A DNA stretch of 64,000 bases from Candidatus Binataceae bacterium (GTDB lineage: Bacteria; Desulfobacterota; Binatia; Binatales; Binataceae), in NCBI GenBank assembly GCA_035308025.1, contig DATGHL010000017.1, forward strand, positions 1 to 64,000, in the 5' to 3' direction. This document shows, one piece after another, positions 32,808 to 42,170 of this stretch. The translations under genes and the position numbers were made by a program. Below the pieces are notes generated by a model that was not told the DNA's origin, did no database searches, and saw only the letters and a list, made by a program, of their open reading frames with translations. Each line of letters begins with the position of its first letter. Position 1 is the stretch's first letter.

Positions 32808-33788
32808 TTAATTTTGCGAGGTGTGCGACTTCAGACTTCCGACGTTCGAGGCTGCCGTCAGCGCTGCGGCGTAAAACTCTTCGATGTCATGCCGGTTAAA
32901 AGTAGTATTCTGAAGTGCGTTCACCAAAGCTGTATTCGCCGCGACACAGGCGGCAGCGCTTTTCTGAATTTCCGGAAATGCCGTATCAACTTCCTCGAGG
33001 TTCTGCCGGGCGAGAAGGTAGCCGCTCAGACTATCCGAGCGTGCGAGCCGATCGCGCGGATTCGCATTGATCGCCTGGCCTGAGGCTATCGCCAGTTGGG
33101 CAGCAGTATTTCTGAAGCGAAACGCGAAGCCATCGCGCTCGAGTGAGAAATTGTCACCTACCGTTTTGCAAATAATCGGGACGGTATTTTTGGTGCTTTC
33201 GACAACGGCGTGAATCGCGTGGGCTTTCATGTTATCGAGGATTAATTCCGTCAGTTGCTGAGCAAGGTCGCTAATCGCGTCCGCGCTCGCATTGGCCGCG
33301 GGAGAGCCTGGGATTGCCTGTAACGCCGCGGCAAGATCGTCTGAAGATTTCTTGATGTCGTCCTTGCTGTCGGCGTTCATAATCCCGCTAAGAGCAGCGC
33401 CGTAGGCTTTCATCACCTGCGGACCCGAAAGAAAGGTCTCGAACCAGTCACCGGAAAAATCGGCAGCCAGATTGTCGTATTCACAAGGCTTTTCCGTCGC
33501 GCCTGCGCTGACCACCGCGTGACCGACCTTTTTGCAGTGTTCTATGTAAGCGACGGCAGCGCTCTCATTCGGATTGGCCTTCGTCGAAGGAGGATCTGGA
33601 ATCCGGTAGAGCGCCAAGTTCATCGCGACGGTCTGATCTCGCATCTTCGTGAGTTCGTTCGCAGACGCGTCGCCGAAGGCCGTCGCCGCGTCGGCGAATT
33701 TAGTGGTGGCGGCGCGCTGGTTAGCGGTGAGTCCGCATCCACTCACGCCTAGCACTGCAAGCAGCAGAAACCATAGGTGCCTGGTCAT
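32808..33788 (-). CDS. Putative lipoprotein, orphan (326 aa)
   Basis: A lipoprotein signal peptide with lipobox VSGC (Cys18) is visible in FLLLAVLGVSGCGLTA. The mature part is helical, with Cys in pairs (HCKKVG...KPCEYD) and a long Ala/Asp/Lys middle (DSKDDIKKSSDDLAAALQA). It should be attached to the inner or outer membrane. No known family. Followed by the small helical protein at 32471; the upstream gene at 33916 is a membrane protein, perhaps part of the same envelope system. Confidence 0.6.
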   Translation of the reverse strand: MTRHLWFLLLAVLGVSGCGLTANQRAATTKFADAATAFGDASANELTKMRDQTVAMNLALYRIPDPPSTKANPNESAAVAYIEHCKKVGHAVVSAGATEKPCEYDNLAADFSGDWFETFLSGPQVMKAYGAALSGIMNADSKDDIKKSSDDLAAALQAIPGSPAANASADAISDLAQQLTELILDNMKAHAIHAVVESTKNTVPIICKTVGDNFSLERDGFAFRFRNTAAQLAIASGQAINANPRDRLARSDSLSGYLLARQNLEEVDTAFPEIQKSAAACVAANTALVNALQNTTFNRHDIEEFYAAALTAASNVGSLKSHTSQN

Positions 33789-33915
33789 TCGATTTTCGAT
33801 CTCAGATCTCTCAGTTAGCCGGATTGATATATCGGCGCTCGTTAATTCCTAGTCCAGTGATGAGTTCAGCGCTTCGCGTCGAATCTATTTTCCGTCTGGC
33901 GCGCAGCAGGTCAAG

Positions 33916-34947
33916 TCAGTTCTTCGATGCTTGCTTTATCGGCACGATGCCCTTCGCCATCCAATCCATCACGTCCGGGAACAGACGTTCGGAGAAACCG
34001 CCCGCCAGTCCGGCCAGCAGGATTTTGAGCCTGCTCAGGATGTCGGCCGGGGCGAGCGCGAGAACGCCGTGGAAAGGATGCCAACGCGCTGGATCGGGCA
34101 TGGTGAGCACCGGCAAGAATTGCTGCTCCAGCGGAATCAGGTGACAGGCGAGACAGGAGAAAATCAGGAAGCCGGCGGCGGCGCCAAACAGCGGCGCGAG
34201 TGCCGCGCTGAGCAAGCTCGGATCTTGACTGGCAGGCAGCAGGAGCGGCTGCCGTGCGGCCAGATTCTGCACGCGGAGCACGCTGCTGAGAAAAGCGCCG
34301 GCGGCGCCGGCCATCATCGAATAAAACAAAGCCGGGAGATAGGGAATAGTCCAGATAATTTTCCACCACAGCGAGCCCTTAAAGCTGCCATCGTAGTACA
34401 TTCCAGAGGTCAGACAGCAAAAGACTCCAAGGATGATCAGGCTGGCGATCAGCAGAACGGTGGATTCCAGGATCGTGCGAAAAAGCCGCGCGCAGAGTTC
34501 CTGGTTGCGCTTCCAACTGGTCATCACCGTGTGCAGATCGCTGAGCATCTGCTCGGCGGCAGCGCGGAGGCTGGGCTCGTCGACGGTGTCGGCGGTGAAG
34601 GAATTCAGCGGCACGCCGGAAACCTGAGAGTAGACCCGCCGCATCGCGCGAAACCATTCGCGCACGCGCGGCGCGGATTCAAGCCTGACGAGCACGGTCT
34701 CGAGGCTGTTGATATCGTCATGACTGACCGGCAGCCCGGCGCTGTCACGTCGAACGATCAAGTCGGCCACGTGCTGCGCGTCAAGATGATCGGAAGAGCG
34801 ATCCAGGGCAAGGTACTGAGCCCGCAACTCCTGAAAAGAGCTATATTCAGACGTCGATAGATGACGCCGGCGGCCGCCCCGGACGAGACGCGGCGTGCCC
34901 GCATCCACGGTCTGGCTCAAGTTGATGGATTCACTGGCGGCGGCCAT
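33916..34947 (-). CDS. Hypothetical membrane protein with 3-5 helices (343 aa)
   Basis: No family recognised. The first 165 residues are soluble and helical (HVADLIVRRDSAGLPVSHDD), followed by membrane helices at about 165-190 (TILESTVLLIASLIILGVF), 205-225 and 255-275, and a C-terminal hydrophobic segment with LKILLAGLAGGFSERLFPDV. It could be an envelope sensor or transporter accessory. Divergent from tolQ with about 280 bases between; downstream are a lipoprotein and a helical protein on the same strand. Confidence 0.55.
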   Translation of the reverse strand: MAAASESINLSQTVDAGTPRLVRGGRRRHLSTSEYSSFQELRAQYLALDRSSDHLDAQHVADLIVRRDSAGLPVSHDDINSLETVLVRLESAPRVREWFRAMRRVYSQVSGVPLNSFTADTVDEPSLRAAAEQMLSDLHTVMTSWKRNQELCARLFRTILESTVLLIASLIILGVFCCLTSGMYYDGSFKGSLWWKIIWTIPYLPALFYSMMAGAAGAFLSSVLRVQNLAARQPLLLPASQDPSLLSAALAPLFGAAAGFLIFSCLACHLIPLEQQFLPVLTMPDPARWHPFHGVLALAPADILSRLKILLAGLAGGFSERLFPDVMDWMAKGIVPIKQASKN

Positions 34948-35042
34948 TCTCGTACTCGCTTAAGTGCTAGCTATGGGCGCGACTTCAAGGCACCCGCACC
35001 CATCTTGATGCGATCAGCAATTGCAGTACCAAGTCATTGACG

Positions 35043-35103
35043 CAGATTTCCGCGCGGAAAATCTGTCTGCGTGCCAACTGCGTTTAGCGGTTGTTAGACA
35101 ACC
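35043..35103. promoter_or_regulatory. Two dyads in the divergent tolQ upstream region
   Basis: AGATTTCCGCGCGGAAA near 35044-35061 is an almost perfect palindrome, and GGTTGT-TAG-ACAACC lies at 35089-35103. They sit in the 278-base gap between the divergent membrane gene and tolQ and may be operator sites; no promoter boxes were assigned. Confidence 0.3.
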
Positions 35104-35225
35104 TTAGCAGCTAGCCAGCTCGAACCTTCTCTGCTCGATGCGAGTTCGGACAAATTTGACTCTACGGGGAGTGGGGCAAATAATGATCGCAGTTTGCGGA
35201 TGATGCTTGGGGGCGGGAAGAGCGG

Positions 35226-35927
35226 ATGAACGGCGCGGGCGGCCTCGGCGTTATGGATTTGGTCTTCGGCACCGGGCCAGTGGTCCAGGTAGTGCTGTGG
35301 ACGCTGGTGGCTTTTTCGGTCGGTAGCTGGGGCATTATCATCTATAAGTTCGTGCAGATTTCGCGGGCGCGCCGGCAATCCGAACGCTTTATCGCGATCT
35401 TCTGGGAATCGAAAAATCTCGCGGCAATTCATACGGCGAGCGTGGGCCTGGGGAATAGTCCGGTCGCGCAGGTGTTCCGCGCGGGCTATCAGGAATTGCT
35501 CCAACTCACGCGGGCGAAGCGTCAGGCGGTCGGCGCAGAGAGCGGCTTCTCGACCGACCTGGGCGGGGTCGAAAACGTCACGCGCTCGATGAAGCGGCAG
35601 TCGAATATCGAACTGACCAAGCTTGAGCAAGGGATTCCGTTTCTGGCGACGACCGGGTCGACCTCGCCATTTATCGGGTTGTTCGGCACGGTATGGGGAA
35701 TAATGACAGCGTTTATTGGGCTGTCGGCGGCTCATACGTCGAATATTCAGGCGGTCGCGCCGGGTATCGCGGAGGCGTTGATCACGACCGCGGTCGGACT
35801 CGTCGCGGCGATCCCGGCGCAGATGTTCTACAATTTCCTGACGACGCGAGTGCGCGTACTGGCGGTCGAGATGGATAATTTCATTTCTGAATTCCTGAAT
35901 ATCGCGGAACGTCACTTCCTGTCGTGA
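35226..35927 (+). CDS. tolQ: TolQ, proton-channel subunit of Tol-Pal (233 aa)
   Basis: Three-helix MotA/TolQ/ExbB protein: helix 1 near residues 15-35 (VLWTLVAFSVGSWGIIIYKF), a cytoplasmic loop, then helices 2-3 with TGSTSPFIGLFGTVWGIMTA and ALITTAVGLVAAIPAQMFYN. Forms the inner-membrane motor with TolR and drives TolA to keep the outer membrane attached during division. First gene of a six-gene tolQRAB-pal-cpoB operon. The start ATG 35226 lies after a GGGCGGGAAGAGCGG stretch. Confidence 0.9.
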   Translation: MNGAGGLGVMDLVFGTGPVVQVVLWTLVAFSVGSWGIIIYKFVQISRARRQSERFIAIFWESKNLAAIHTASVGLGNSPVAQVFRAGYQELLQLTRAKRQAVGAESGFSTDLGGVENVTRSMKRQSNIELTKLEQGIPFLATTGSTSPFIGLFGTVWGIMTAFIGLSAAHTSNIQAVAPGIAEALITTAVGLVAAIPAQMFYNFLTTRVRVLAVEMDNFISEFLNIAERHFLS

Positions 35928-35961
35928 GAAACTCGACGCTCCGCCCGGCGAGGAACCCATA

Positions 35962-36399
<438 letters not shown>

Positions 36400-36450
36400 T
36401 TCTTCTCACGGTGCGGGAGATTTTGGTCGGTCCGCGCCGGGCGTCCGCTG

Positions 36451-37509
36451 ATGGCCTCGCCGAACGATCGCGGCAACACCGGCCGGCCCTCGTGGCGCGG
36501 CTATACGCTGGCGATGGTAGTTTCCGCGCTCGGTCATGCGGCGCTGATCGTGCTCATGCTGGTGATAATTCCGCGCATCTGGCGGGCGCCTCAGCCGCCG
36601 GCAGCCTACACGGTCAAGATTGTCGATTCGATGCCGGCGGGCGATCTTGGGACTCATCTGCCGCGCCTCAGCGAGAGCGAGAAGCCGGCGCCGGCCGCAC
36701 GCGCGAGTCAGGCGCCGGAAGCCGCGGCGACGCCGCCGCCCGAGGATCGCGATAAGGAGGCGATCGCATTGAACACTATCCATGTGACGCCGACGCCAAC
36801 GCCGCGAGCAACCCCGAGTCCGCGCCCAACTTCGCGTCCGACGCCGCGCGCGACGATCGCGCCAACACCGCGGCCTCGCAAGGCGCATCCGATCACCGTC
36901 GCGCCGACGCCGACCACGACCCCAACACCGCGACGCGCCAGGCGTCGGCGGCCCGCGCCACCGCCAACGCCATCACCGGTGGTCGTGGCAAAGGCCGCGC
37001 CGACGCCGAGCGTCCGGCAACAACTTGCCAAGGTGCGCGCCCAACTCCTCGCAGAGGAGTCCCGGCGGCCCAAGGCCAGTCGCGAAGAAACCACCCCCAA
37101 AGGAATCGATGCGGCAGAGCGCGGCGGTCCAGTCGTCGCGAACCGCGCGTGGGAGGGTAAAGGCTACGGCGTTGGTCCCGGCAGCGGCAGCGCTGGGATT
37201 CAACAGGATGCGGGGTTTCTGCTCTACTATCAGGAGGTGCAGAAACGGATAAAGGACGCCTGGAGCTTCGCCGGGGGGAGCGATCCCGATCTGACGGCCA
37301 CGGTAACTTTTGGCATCAATCCGGATGGATCGCTGAATTCGGTCAAGGTAACCTCGAGCTCGCACGATCCGGCGTTTGACGATTCGGTAGTCCGCGCGAT
37401 CCGACGGGCAGCGCCCTTCGCGCCGCCGCCGGATAAGTACCAGGCCCAGTTTCTCGACGGCGTGCCAGCGATCTTCAAGCTGGCCAATCTCACGAATGCC
37501 GGAAACTAG
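36451..37509 (+). CDS. tolA: TolA/TonB-like energy transducer (352 aa)
   Basis: One N-terminal helix (LAMVVSALGHAALIVLMLVI), a long periplasmic linker very rich in Pro/Thr/Arg (PTPTPRATPSPRPTSRPTP) in place of the Ala/Lys helix of E. coli TolA, and a C-terminal TonB_C/TolA domain (YYQEVQKRIKDAWSF, GSLNSVKVTSSSHDPAFDDS, FAPPPDKY). Its place between tolR and tolB makes TolA the best name. It would reach across the periplasm to TolB and Pal. The linker resembles TonB more than classical TolA. Confidence 0.85.
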   Translation: MASPNDRGNTGRPSWRGYTLAMVVSALGHAALIVLMLVIIPRIWRAPQPPAAYTVKIVDSMPAGDLGTHLPRLSESEKPAPAARASQAPEAAATPPPEDRDKEAIALNTIHVTPTPTPRATPSPRPTSRPTPRATIAPTPRPRKAHPITVAPTPTTTPTPRRARRRRPAPPPTPSPVVVAKAAPTPSVRQQLAKVRAQLLAEESRRPKASREETTPKGIDAAERGGPVVANRAWEGKGYGVGPGSGSAGIQQDAGFLLYYQEVQKRIKDAWSFAGGSDPDLTATVTFGINPDGSLNSVKVTSSSHDPAFDDSVVRAIRRAAPFAPPPDKYQAQFLDGVPAIFKLANLTNAGN

Positions 37510-38890
37510 ACTGCGCGCTCGACGTTTAATTGCAACGGTGACAGCAGCAATGAGAATGGTATCAAGCGCGCTGGCGGCGCTGCTTATGACGGTGGCTGGC
37601 GCATCGGTGACGTGGGCGCAACCCCTGACCAGCGCACCGTCAACCTTGCCGCCGATTCAGATCGTCGGCGCTGAGCAGGTCGCGCCGATCGCGGTCTCGG
37701 CACTCAAGAATATCGGCGGCGACGACGATCATCGGGTCTCTGAGGTTTTCGCCGCAACGCTCGATCGCGACCTCAAGCTGTCCGGCTATTTCCGCCTGAT
37801 CAGTCCCCAAGCCTATGTCGAAGATGCGCAAGCCTCGGGCTACAACCTCGGTGAATTCAATTTCGCCGATTGGAGCTCAATCAACGCCGAGTTTCTGGTC
37901 AAGGGCAGCGCCAAACGCGACGGCGGGCAGGTGCTGATCGAAGCGCTGTTATTCGACGTCGGGCAGCAGCGGCGGATGATGGGGGAAAAGTACACCGGCG
38001 CGCCCAACGAAGTCGGTGAGATGGCGCGGCGCTTCGCCGACGCCGTGATGGAATCTGTCACCGGGACCCGCGGGCCCTTCGCGAGCCGCCTCGCCTTCGT
38101 CTCAACTCACGGCGGGCGCTTCAAGGAAGTCTATACGCAGTGGCTCGATGGCGCCGGCGAGAACTTTCGCGTAACCGATAATCCGACGATCAATCTGTTT
38201 CCAAGTTTCGACAAGAGCGGCAGTCATTTACTCTATCTATCGTACAAGTCGATGAGCCCAAGCCTCTACCTGGCCGACACCAACCAACGCGTCGAAACGC
38301 GCATTCAGTCAGCGATGGGCATGGCGGTCGGCGGCGCACTGACGCCGGACGATCGGATCGTGGGGGCATTCTCGCGCGGCGGCGCGACCAATCTCGAACT
38401 GCTTGACGGCGGCGGCGCGGAGATCAGCCGGCTGACCGATGATCACGCGATCAACGTCAGTCCGTCGGTGTGCAGCGGCGGAAGTCAGTTGGTCTTTACC
38501 TCAGACCGCGCCGGCACTCCACAGATTTACGTGATGGGGCTCGATGGCGGCACGCCGCAACGGGTTACCTTCAAGGGCGACTACAACACCGCGCCAGCTT
38601 TTTCGCCCGATTGCAAAAAGATCGCCTATGAGACGCGGACCGGCGGCGGAATTTTTCAGATCATGGTAATCGGAGTGGGTGGCGGAGCGGCGCGGCAATT
38701 GACCAGCGAAGGCTCGAACGAGGGTCCCTCATGGTCCCCGGACGGGCGTTATCTGGCCTTCAGCTCGCGGCGCGGCGGCCGCTCACGAATCTATATGATG
38801 CTTGCGGCGGACGGAAAAATCACCGGGTCGCTAACCGAAGGAGACGGCAATGATACGAATCCCTCTTGGTCGTGGTGGATCGGTGGCTAA
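37496..38890 (+). CDS. tolB: TolB, periplasmic beta-propeller (464 aa)
   Basis: Signal peptide (SALAALLMTVAGASVTWAQ), an N-terminal domain of TolB_N type with FAATLDRDLKLSGYFRLI, then a six-bladed propeller with repeats such as FTSDRAGTPQIYVMGLDGG, AFSPDCKKIAYETRTGGGIF and GPSWSPDGRYLAFSSRRGG. Binds Pal and TolA in the periplasm. The reported start, ATG 37496, overlaps tolA by 14 bases; later Mets at 37550 or 37556 would give a more normal signal peptide. Confidence 0.9.
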   Translation: MPETRLRARRLIATVTAAMRMVSSALAALLMTVAGASVTWAQPLTSAPSTLPPIQIVGAEQVAPIAVSALKNIGGDDDHRVSEVFAATLDRDLKLSGYFRLISPQAYVEDAQASGYNLGEFNFADWSSINAEFLVKGSAKRDGGQVLIEALLFDVGQQRRMMGEKYTGAPNEVGEMARRFADAVMESVTGTRGPFASRLAFVSTHGGRFKEVYTQWLDGAGENFRVTDNPTINLFPSFDKSGSHLLYLSYKSMSPSLYLADTNQRVETRIQSAMGMAVGGALTPDDRIVGAFSRGGATNLELLDGGGAEISRLTDDHAINVSPSVCSGGSQLVFTSDRAGTPQIYVMGLDGGTPQRVTFKGDYNTAPAFSPDCKKIAYETRTGGGIFQIMVIGVGGGAARQLTSEGSNEGPSWSPDGRYLAFSSRRGGRSRIYMMLAADGKITGSLTEGDGNDTNPSWSWWIGG

Positions 38891-39434
38891 GGCGGCGGAC
38901 TGGCGCATCGCGGTCGTTGCGACGCTCGCGATCGTCGCATTGGCCGGCGCGGGCTGCTCGTCGAAGAAGCCGGAGGGCGCGGGTGGTCCCGGCGAAGGGC
39001 AAAACGGACTTGGCCAGTCGAGTGTCTCGAGCAGCGACTCGCTCAGCCAGCTCCAAAAGGGCACGCTGGGCGCGGGCAATCAGGGTCCGCTGACGGATAT
39101 CCATTTTGACTATAACGATTCGACGGTGCGCGCGCAGGACGGCGAGATTCTGAAGACCAATGCGGACTGGTTACAGAAAAACCCGACAACGCACGCGCAG
39201 ATCGAAGGCCATTGCGACGATCGCGGATCAGAGGAATACAACCTCGCGCTGGGCGCCAAGCGCGCGCAGGCGGCCAAGGATTATCTCCAGACTTTGGGCG
39301 TCGACGCGAGCCGCCTCTCGACCATCAGTTACGGTAAAGAGCTGCCCTTGTGCGCCGAAGAGACCGACGAGTGCTGGGCGCAGAACCGCCGCGATCATTT
39401 TGCGGTCTCTCAGAGCGCGGGGGGCCCGCAATGA
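38850..39434 (+). CDS. pal: Pal, peptidoglycan-associated lipoprotein (194 aa)
   Basis: AAGGAGA lies seven bases before ATG 38850, inside the end of tolB. A signal peptide ends at a lipobox-like LAGAGC, slightly unusual as Gly is at -3. The C-terminal OmpA domain has DIHFDYNDSTVRAQDGEIL, IEGHCDDRGSEEYNLALG and KRAQAAKDYLQTLGV, including the peptidoglycan-binding Asp and Arg. Pal ties the outer membrane to the cell wall. ATGA overlap with cpoB. Confidence 0.9.
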   Translation: MIRIPLGRGGSVAKAADWRIAVVATLAIVALAGAGCSSKKPEGAGGPGEGQNGLGQSSVSSSDSLSQLQKGTLGAGNQGPLTDIHFDYNDSTVRAQDGEILKTNADWLQKNPTTHAQIEGHCDDRGSEEYNLALGAKRAQAAKDYLQTLGVDASRLSTISYGKELPLCAEETDECWAQNRRDHFAVSQSAGGPQ

Positions 39435-40309
39435 GATTGCCGCAAGCGGCTCTGATGCTGACCGCGGCTCTGATGATAACCGGGGTGCTCGCGCTGGCGG
39501 GCTGCGCGCCGAGCGGTGACGTCGACCAGTTGCAAAACGGTGAACAATCGCTGCGCCAGATGGTCGCGGACGATCGTCAGCAGATCGATGCGTTAAAGGA
39601 AAAGCTCACGCAGGACGACGACAAGATCGCCCAGCTGCAACAGGGTGGCGGCCAGAGCAACGACTTTGCGGCTCTGCAGGAGCGCGTAAAGAAACTCGAA
39701 CAGGGGCAGAGCGTCTCGGCAGCGTCGCCCACCGCGCCTGGCGCAGCGTCGAGCCCCGGCGCCGAGGCGAGTCCCGGCGCCGAGCCGACGCCGGGCAATG
39801 AGGGAGCCCTGCCGCCAGACGCCACTGCGTCCACGCCCTCGAATGCGCCCCCGCCTGGTCCCGCAGCGCCAACCGCCGCGCCGATGACTTGGCAACAGGC
39901 GGCCACGTCGGAGCTTGCCGCCGCGCAAACCGACGCCGGCGCCAGGCAGTATCGCGCCGGGTTACTCGCGATGAAAGCCGGCAAGTATCAGGCTGCGCTC
40001 GGCAAGTTTCAGGATCTGCAACGCCGCTATCCCAAGTCCGCGCTCAGCGAGCCGGCAGAATACTTTTCCGGCAACGCGCTGTTTGAACTCGGACAATTCG
40101 ACCGCTCAATCCTGCAGTTCGCCGACTTGACGATGCGCTTTCCCGAGGGTCGCTACGCCAGCGCGGCGCTGTGGTGCGAGGCCCAGGCCTTTCTCAAAAC
40201 CAACGATCCCATCGACGCGCGGCTGACCCTGCGCAAACTCGTCGACGATCATCCCGACACGCCCGAGGCGACGGCCGCGGGGCCGCTGATGGCGTCGCTG
40301 TCGTCTTAG
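39431..40309 (+). CDS. cpoB: CpoB/YbgF-like Tol-Pal system protein (292 aa)
   Basis: ATG 39431 overlaps the pal stop. A lipoprotein-type signal (VLALAGC) replaces the usual soluble signal peptide. Residues 30-80 are a coiled coil (LRQMVADDRQQIDALKEKLT) for trimerisation, then a Pro/Ala/Ser-rich linker, then TPR repeats (YRAGLLAMKAGKYQAALGKF, GNALFELGQFDRSILQFADL). In E. coli CpoB links Tol-Pal to peptidoglycan synthesis at the septum. The lipobox means it is probably membrane-bound here. Confidence 0.85.
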   Translation: MRLPQAALMLTAALMITGVLALAGCAPSGDVDQLQNGEQSLRQMVADDRQQIDALKEKLTQDDDKIAQLQQGGGQSNDFAALQERVKKLEQGQSVSAASPTAPGAASSPGAEASPGAEPTPGNEGALPPDATASTPSNAPPPGPAAPTAAPMTWQQAATSELAAAQTDAGARQYRAGLLAMKAGKYQAALGKFQDLQRRYPKSALSEPAEYFSGNALFELGQFDRSILQFADLTMRFPEGRYASAALWCEAQAFLKTNDPIDARLTLRKLVDDHPDTPEATAAGPLMASLSS

Positions 40310-40318
40310 CTGTAGCCG

Positions 40319-41242
40319 ATGCGAATAATCCGCAATCTTGACGACTTGGGGCGGCCGCCGGCGCCGGTGGTGGCGCTGGGCAATTTCGACGGCGTCCACA
40401 TTGGTCATCGCGCGATTCTCAAAACCGCGATCGAGCACGCTCGTCAGCTTGGAGGGGCCGCTTTCGCGCTGACCTTCGATCCGCTGCCCGCCAAGGTGCT
40501 CGCGCCGAAGCGCGCGCCGCGCTTGATTCTGACGCCCGAAGATAAGGCGGAACTTTTGCGCTCGTCCGGGCTCGACGGCGTGATCGTGCTCGAATTCACG
40601 CTGGCGCTGAGCCGGCTCGATCCGCACGAGTTTGCGCAGCGCTACTTGCGCGAGCGTATCGGCGTGCGTGCGATCGTGGTCGGCCACAACGTCAGCTTTG
40701 GGCATAATCGCGCGGGCAACGCCACGGTGATGGAGGCGCTCGGGCGGGAATTGAGCTTCGAAACGATAGTTGTCGGGCCAATCGCTCTCGGCGACGCCGA
40801 GGTGAGTTCCACCGGCGTGCGCGAGGCGATTAGCGCGGGCGAACTGCGGCGGGCCGCCGCGATGCTCGGACGGTATCACTTCCTCAGCGGTCCGGTGGTG
40901 CATGGACGCGAGCGCGGACGCACGATCGGCTTTCCGACGGCCAACGTGCAGCCGCGCACCGAGTGCCTGCCGCCCGATGGTGTCTATGCAACGCGCATCG
41001 TGCTGGCCGACGGCGCTTATCCGTCGATCACGAATATCGGGATGCGGCCGACTTTCGCCGAGCCGGAGCGCAGCTTCGAGGCCCACATCTTCGACTTCGA
41101 CCGCGACCTCTATGGGCAAGAGGTCAAGCTCGAACTCATCGAGCGGATTCGCCCTGAAAAAAAGTTCGCGTCGGGCCAGGAGCTCGCAACGCAGATCGCC
41201 GCCGACTTGCAACGCGCGAAAGAGATTCTCGCGGCGGCGTGA
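40319..41242 (+). CDS. ribF: RibF, riboflavin kinase/FAD synthetase (307 aa)
   Basis: N-terminal FAD synthetase domain with the nucleotide motif VVALGNFDGVHIGHRAIL and GHNVSFGHNRAGN, then SSTGVREAISAGELRRAAAM and the flavokinase domain from about 180 (GRTIGFPTANVQ, PDGVYATRI, EAHIFDFDRDLYG). It converts riboflavin to FMN and FAD. Nine bases after cpoB on the same strand, so possibly the last gene of that operon. Length is normal. Confidence 0.92.
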   Translation: MRIIRNLDDLGRPPAPVVALGNFDGVHIGHRAILKTAIEHARQLGGAAFALTFDPLPAKVLAPKRAPRLILTPEDKAELLRSSGLDGVIVLEFTLALSRLDPHEFAQRYLRERIGVRAIVVGHNVSFGHNRAGNATVMEALGRELSFETIVVGPIALGDAEVSSTGVREAISAGELRRAAAMLGRYHFLSGPVVHGRERGRTIGFPTANVQPRTECLPPDGVYATRIVLADGAYPSITNIGMRPTFAEPERSFEAHIFDFDRDLYGQEVKLELIERIRPEKKFASGQELATQIAADLQRAKEILAAA

Positions 41243-41255
41243 CCCGCACCGGCAG

Positions 41256-42137
41256 TTAGAGCCGCGCGGCCGGCTCGACCCACTCGCGGGCGAGATGCTC
41301 GAGATGCGCCGGGATTTGCGCCTCATCGGAGGGCATCCGCACAAAGGGGATGACCTCGCTGACGCCAAGGTCGCGGTAGCGCCGTAGACGATCGGGCGTG
41401 ACGGCTTGCTGATAGGGGGAAACGATGATCTCAATCGCGTCGCGGGTGCGACCGTTTTCAACCAGCAAGGCGTCGAGGCGGGCGAGTTTTTCGGCGAGCT
41501 GCGCATCGCTCAGATTGACGCTGAACCAGCCGTCGCCGTAGCGCGCGACGCGCCGCAGCGCCGGCAGACTTTCGCCGCCAAAAATGATCGGCAGCCGCGC
41601 GCCGCGCCCCGGCTTCGGGAAGCTGCGCGCATCTTTGAAATTGGCGAACTCGCCGCTGAAGGTGGATTGCTCGTCGCCCCATAGGCGGCGCATCGCTTCG
41701 ATGTATTCGCACGTCCGCTGGCCGCGCCGCGCGAAGCTCACCCCCAACGCGGCGAACTCCTCCGCCGACCAGCCAACGCCCACGCCCAGCGCGAAGCGTC
41801 CCTCGCTGAGACGGTCGAGACTCGCGATTACCTTGGCCAGGATCAACGGATTTCGCTGCGGCACCAGGCAAATGCCGGTTGCCAGCCGGATGCGGCTGGT
41901 GCGCGCGGCGGCATAGGTCAGCGCGACGAACGGGTCGAGAAGATCGGTCGTGCCCGCGGCCAGAAACTGCCCATCGGTGGAATAGGGGTAGGTCGAATCG
42001 TAACGGTCAAACAGGACGACGTGTTCGGGCGCCCAGAGCGTCGCGAAGCCGAGCCGTTCGGCGTGCTCGGCCGCCGTCTGAAGCGTGCGTGGGCGCGCGC
42101 CCTTGCCCATCCCGATTCCGCTAATGCCGATCTTCAT
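41256..42137 (-). CDS. LLM-class, probably F420-dependent oxidoreductase (293 aa)
   Basis: TIM-barrel of the luciferase-like monooxygenase family (TIGR03619-type): LGFATLWAPEHVVLFDRYDS near the start, RIRLATGICLVPQRNPLILA, and GRFALGVGVGWSAEEFAALG, all typical of F420-binding members. It probably moves hydride between F420 and an unknown organic substrate. A close paralogue follows at 42171-43058 on the same strand; the two share most motifs and look like a tandem duplication. Natural partner substrates are not evident. Confidence 0.8.
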   Translation of the reverse strand: MKIGISGIGMGKGARPRTLQTAAEHAERLGFATLWAPEHVVLFDRYDSTYPYSTDGQFLAAGTTDLLDPFVALTYAAARTSRIRLATGICLVPQRNPLILAKVIASLDRLSEGRFALGVGVGWSAEEFAALGVSFARRGQRTCEYIEAMRRLWGDEQSTFSGEFANFKDARSFPKPGRGARLPIIFGGESLPALRRVARYGDGWFSVNLSDAQLAEKLARLDALLVENGRTRDAIEIIVSPYQQAVTPDRLRRYRDLGVSEVIPFVRMPSDEAQIPAHLEHLAREWVEPAARL

Positions 42138-42170
42138 GACGCCACCTCGTTAAGCCGGCTTCGCGCCGCG

